Positions 6,182 through 6,635 of a stretch of DNA of 6,635 bases are shown piece by piece (the stretch's first letter is position 1; every line of letters starts with the position of its first letter). The stretch lies in the NCBI GenBank assembly GCA_964474185.1, contig CAYYRI010000025.1, positions 1-6,635 of the forward strand, read 5' to 3'. The DNA is from CAYYRI01 sp964474185 (lineage in GTDB: Bacteria; Patescibacteriota; Minisyncoccia; Minisyncoccales; RBG-13-42-11). The notes beneath the pieces were generated by a model. That model was not told the origin of the DNA. It saw only the letters and a program-made list of their open reading frames with translations, and searched no databases. A program made the position numbers and the translations under genes.

Positions 6182-6192
6182 TCGGCTATTGA

Positions 6193-6228
6193 CTTAAATT
6201 TACGCTTAAATTAAGCTGAATTAAGCTG
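6193..6228. repeat. Short A/T-rich direct and inverted repeats
   Basis: CTTAAATT occurs at 6193-6200 and 6205-6212, GCTTAA/TTAAGC forms a palindrome at 6204-6216, and AATTAAGCTG is repeated in tandem at 6209-6218 and 6219-6228. The spacing is compact and could mark a binding site, but simple-sequence slippage also explains it. Confidence 0.4.
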
Positions 6229-6229
6229 T

Positions 6230-6332
6230 GGCCCGTTAGAAGTTTTACTGTTAATCAAACACTTCCATACAATAAGTTGTTGTTATGGTATAATTTAATA
6301 ATATCGTTAGACCGTAGAACTTCTAACGGGCC
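6230..6332. repeat. 103-bp element bounded by 15-bp perfect inverted repeats
   Basis: GGCCCGTTAGAAGTT (6230-6244) is the exact reverse complement of 6318-6332. Pairing continues inward to 6248/6314 with one G-U pair, giving 19 bp. The 65-base interior has a TATAAT promoter box and no gene. The arm core CCCGTTAGA is shared with the hairpin that follows at 6334. It resembles a tiny non-autonomous palindromic element, but no target-site duplication is obvious. Confidence 0.7.
6266..6294 (+). promoter_or_regulatory. Extended -10 promoter for the small zinc-ribbon gene
   Basis: TGGTATAAT (6286-6294) is a perfect extended -10. The candidate -35 at 17 bp, CATACA (6266-6271), is weak, which extended -10 promoters tolerate. 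Transcription would start near 6301, inside the inverted repeat, giving a leader of about 110 bases that contains the 6334-6366 hairpin. Confidence 0.6.
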
Positions 6333-6333
6333 T

Positions 6334-6366
6334 ACCCCGTTAGATATAGAAATATCTAAACGGGGT
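6334..6366 (+). repeat. 14-bp hairpin with one bulged A
   Basis: ACCCCGTTAGATAT (6334-6347) pairs with ATATCTAAACGGGGT (6352-6366) around the loop AGAA, with one extra A in the 3' arm. It lies 1 bp after the 103-bp element and shares its CCCGTTAGA core. In the predicted leader of the next gene it could affect translation or stability, or simply be a REP-like unit. Confidence 0.7.
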
Positions 6367-6412
6367 GGAAAAGGTCGTTTTGAAAAATTTAACTTTATTA
6401 AATCAAAATACT

Positions 6413-6571
6413 ATGGAAGGATATTGTGTAAAATGCAAAAAGAAGCAGGAGATGTCGGGAGAGAAAGAGGTTGCGATGAAAGGAAAGGGCGGAGTCAAGA
6501 GAAGGGCGATGACCGGGACTTGTCCCAAGTGCGGAACCAAGATGTTCAGAATTCTGGGGAAAGCCCAGTAA
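6413..6571 (+). CDS. Small zinc-ribbon protein, DUF5679-like, 52 aa
   Basis: The protein is MEGYCVKCKKK at the start and GTCPKCGTKMFRILGK at the end. Two CxxC pairs (Cys5/Cys8 and Cys37/Cys40) would hold one zinc. The middle is basic. The pattern YCVKCK...TCP.CGTKMFRI matches the small DUF5679 family, whose function is unknown and which I recall as common in CPR bacteria. The ATG at 6413 is chosen because the family starts just before the first CxxC; an in-frame GTG at 6365 lies inside a hairpin and would add 16 unconserved residues. It appears to have its own promoter (6266-6294) and a strong terminator 26 bp after the stop, so it is likely monocistronic. A nucleic-acid-binding or ribosome-associated role is possible but unsupported. 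Confidence 0.85.
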   Translation: MEGYCVKCKKKQEMSGEKEVAMKGKGGVKRRAMTGTCPKCGTKMFRILGKAQ

Positions 6572-6576
6572 TCAAG

Positions 6577-6590
6577 GATTTCCGGAAATC
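6577..6590. other. 14-base palindrome before the terminator
   Basis: GATTTCCGGAAATC is a perfect palindrome; flanking AAG and TTT extend the pairing with one G-U. It sits between the small gene's stop and the strong terminator and may form an extra hairpin. Confidence 0.4.
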
Positions 6591-6597
6591 TTTCACT

Positions 6598-6632
6598 CCC
6601 CGCCAGAATATATTCTGGCGGGGTTTGTTTTC
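6598..6632 (+). terminator. Strong intrinsic terminator
   Basis: A perfect 26-base palindrome (6598-6623; arms CCCCGCCAGAATA and TATTCTGGCGGGG) is followed by TTTGTTTTC. The G+C-rich base, tight A/T loop and T-tract are textbook. Being symmetrical in its stem, it could serve a convergent gene beyond the window only if an A-rich tract lay upstream, which it does not clearly have. Confidence 0.9.
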
Positions 6633-6635
6633 TGG

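Larger units (their letters stand above)
6063..6412. other. Gene-free stretch with hairpins and a promoter
   Basis: No credible coding frame was found on either strand. In order the stretch holds a featureless A/T-rich piece (6063-6115), a stem-loop (6116-6162), a 16-base palindrome (6166-6181), small A/T-rich direct and inverted repeats (6193-6228), a long inverted repeat (6230-6332) containing a promoter in its loop, and a bulged hairpin (6334-6366). No convincing terminator for the nrd genes is seen; the first two stem-loops lack a T-tract. Confidence 0.6.

Noticed and set aside
6189..6217. TTGACT at 6189-6194 as a promoter -35
   Set aside because: The best hexamer at 16-17 bp (TTAAGC or TAAGCT) is a poor -10, whereas 6286-6294 is a perfect extended -10.
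6365..6412. GTG at 6365 as start of the zinc-ribbon gene
   Set aside because: It lies in a hairpin arm and adds 16 residues not typical of the family; ATG at 6413 begins just before the first CxxC.
1..6635. tRNA, rRNA, CRISPR array or antiphage defence system
   Set aside because: No cloverleaf, regularly spaced repeats or defence-type domain could be identified.

Overview
The window most likely comes from an anaerobic bacterium, probably a member of the candidate phyla radiation (Patescibacteria). Bacterial rather than archaeal identity is supported by a near-consensus sigma-70 promoter (TTGACC, 17 bp, TAAAAT) before nrdD, an extended -10 TGGTATAAT near the right end, and intrinsic terminators. 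The CPR suggestion rests on the tiny DUF5679-type zinc-ribbon gene, the compact layout, the lack of clear Shine-Dalgarno sequences and the many short palindromes. It is an inference, not proof.

Layout, all on the + strand. Positions 1-590: the C-terminal part of an FMN/iron-sulfur glutamate synthase-type protein. 600-779: a 59-residue single-cluster ferredoxin. 839-1420: a thioredoxin fused to a ferredoxin:thioredoxin reductase catalytic domain. 1421-1669: a gap full of hairpins, ending in a promoter. 1670-3784: nrdD, the class III (anaerobic, glycyl radical) ribonucleotide reductase. 3786-4526: an HNH homing endonuclease with NUMOD3-like repeats. 4566-5261: nrdG, the radical-SAM activase. 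5266-6062: a LAGLIDADG homing endonuclease broken by a -1 frameshift. 6063-6412: a gene-free stretch with several inverted repeats and a promoter. 6413-6571: the small zinc-ribbon gene. 6598-6632: a strong intrinsic terminator.

How the parts fit: the glutamate synthase fragment, the Trx-FTR fusion and NrdG are all families that can draw electrons from reduced ferredoxin, and a ferredoxin gene sits among them. A route ferredoxin -> FTR -> thioredoxin -> NrdD, with ferredoxin also supplying NrdG, would make a ferredoxin-driven anaerobic dNTP pathway. This is inferred from families and gene order.

The most interesting signals are mobile. Two unrelated homing endonucleases sit immediately after nrdD and immediately after nrdG. 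The last ~280 bp of nrdG, next to the LAGLIDADG gene, is about 30% G+C, against about 43% for the preceding ~420 bp. That resembles a co-conversion tract left by homing. In addition, a set of hairpins sharing CCCCGT-type arms, two of them with a one-base bulge in the 3' arm, looks like a REP-like palindrome family.
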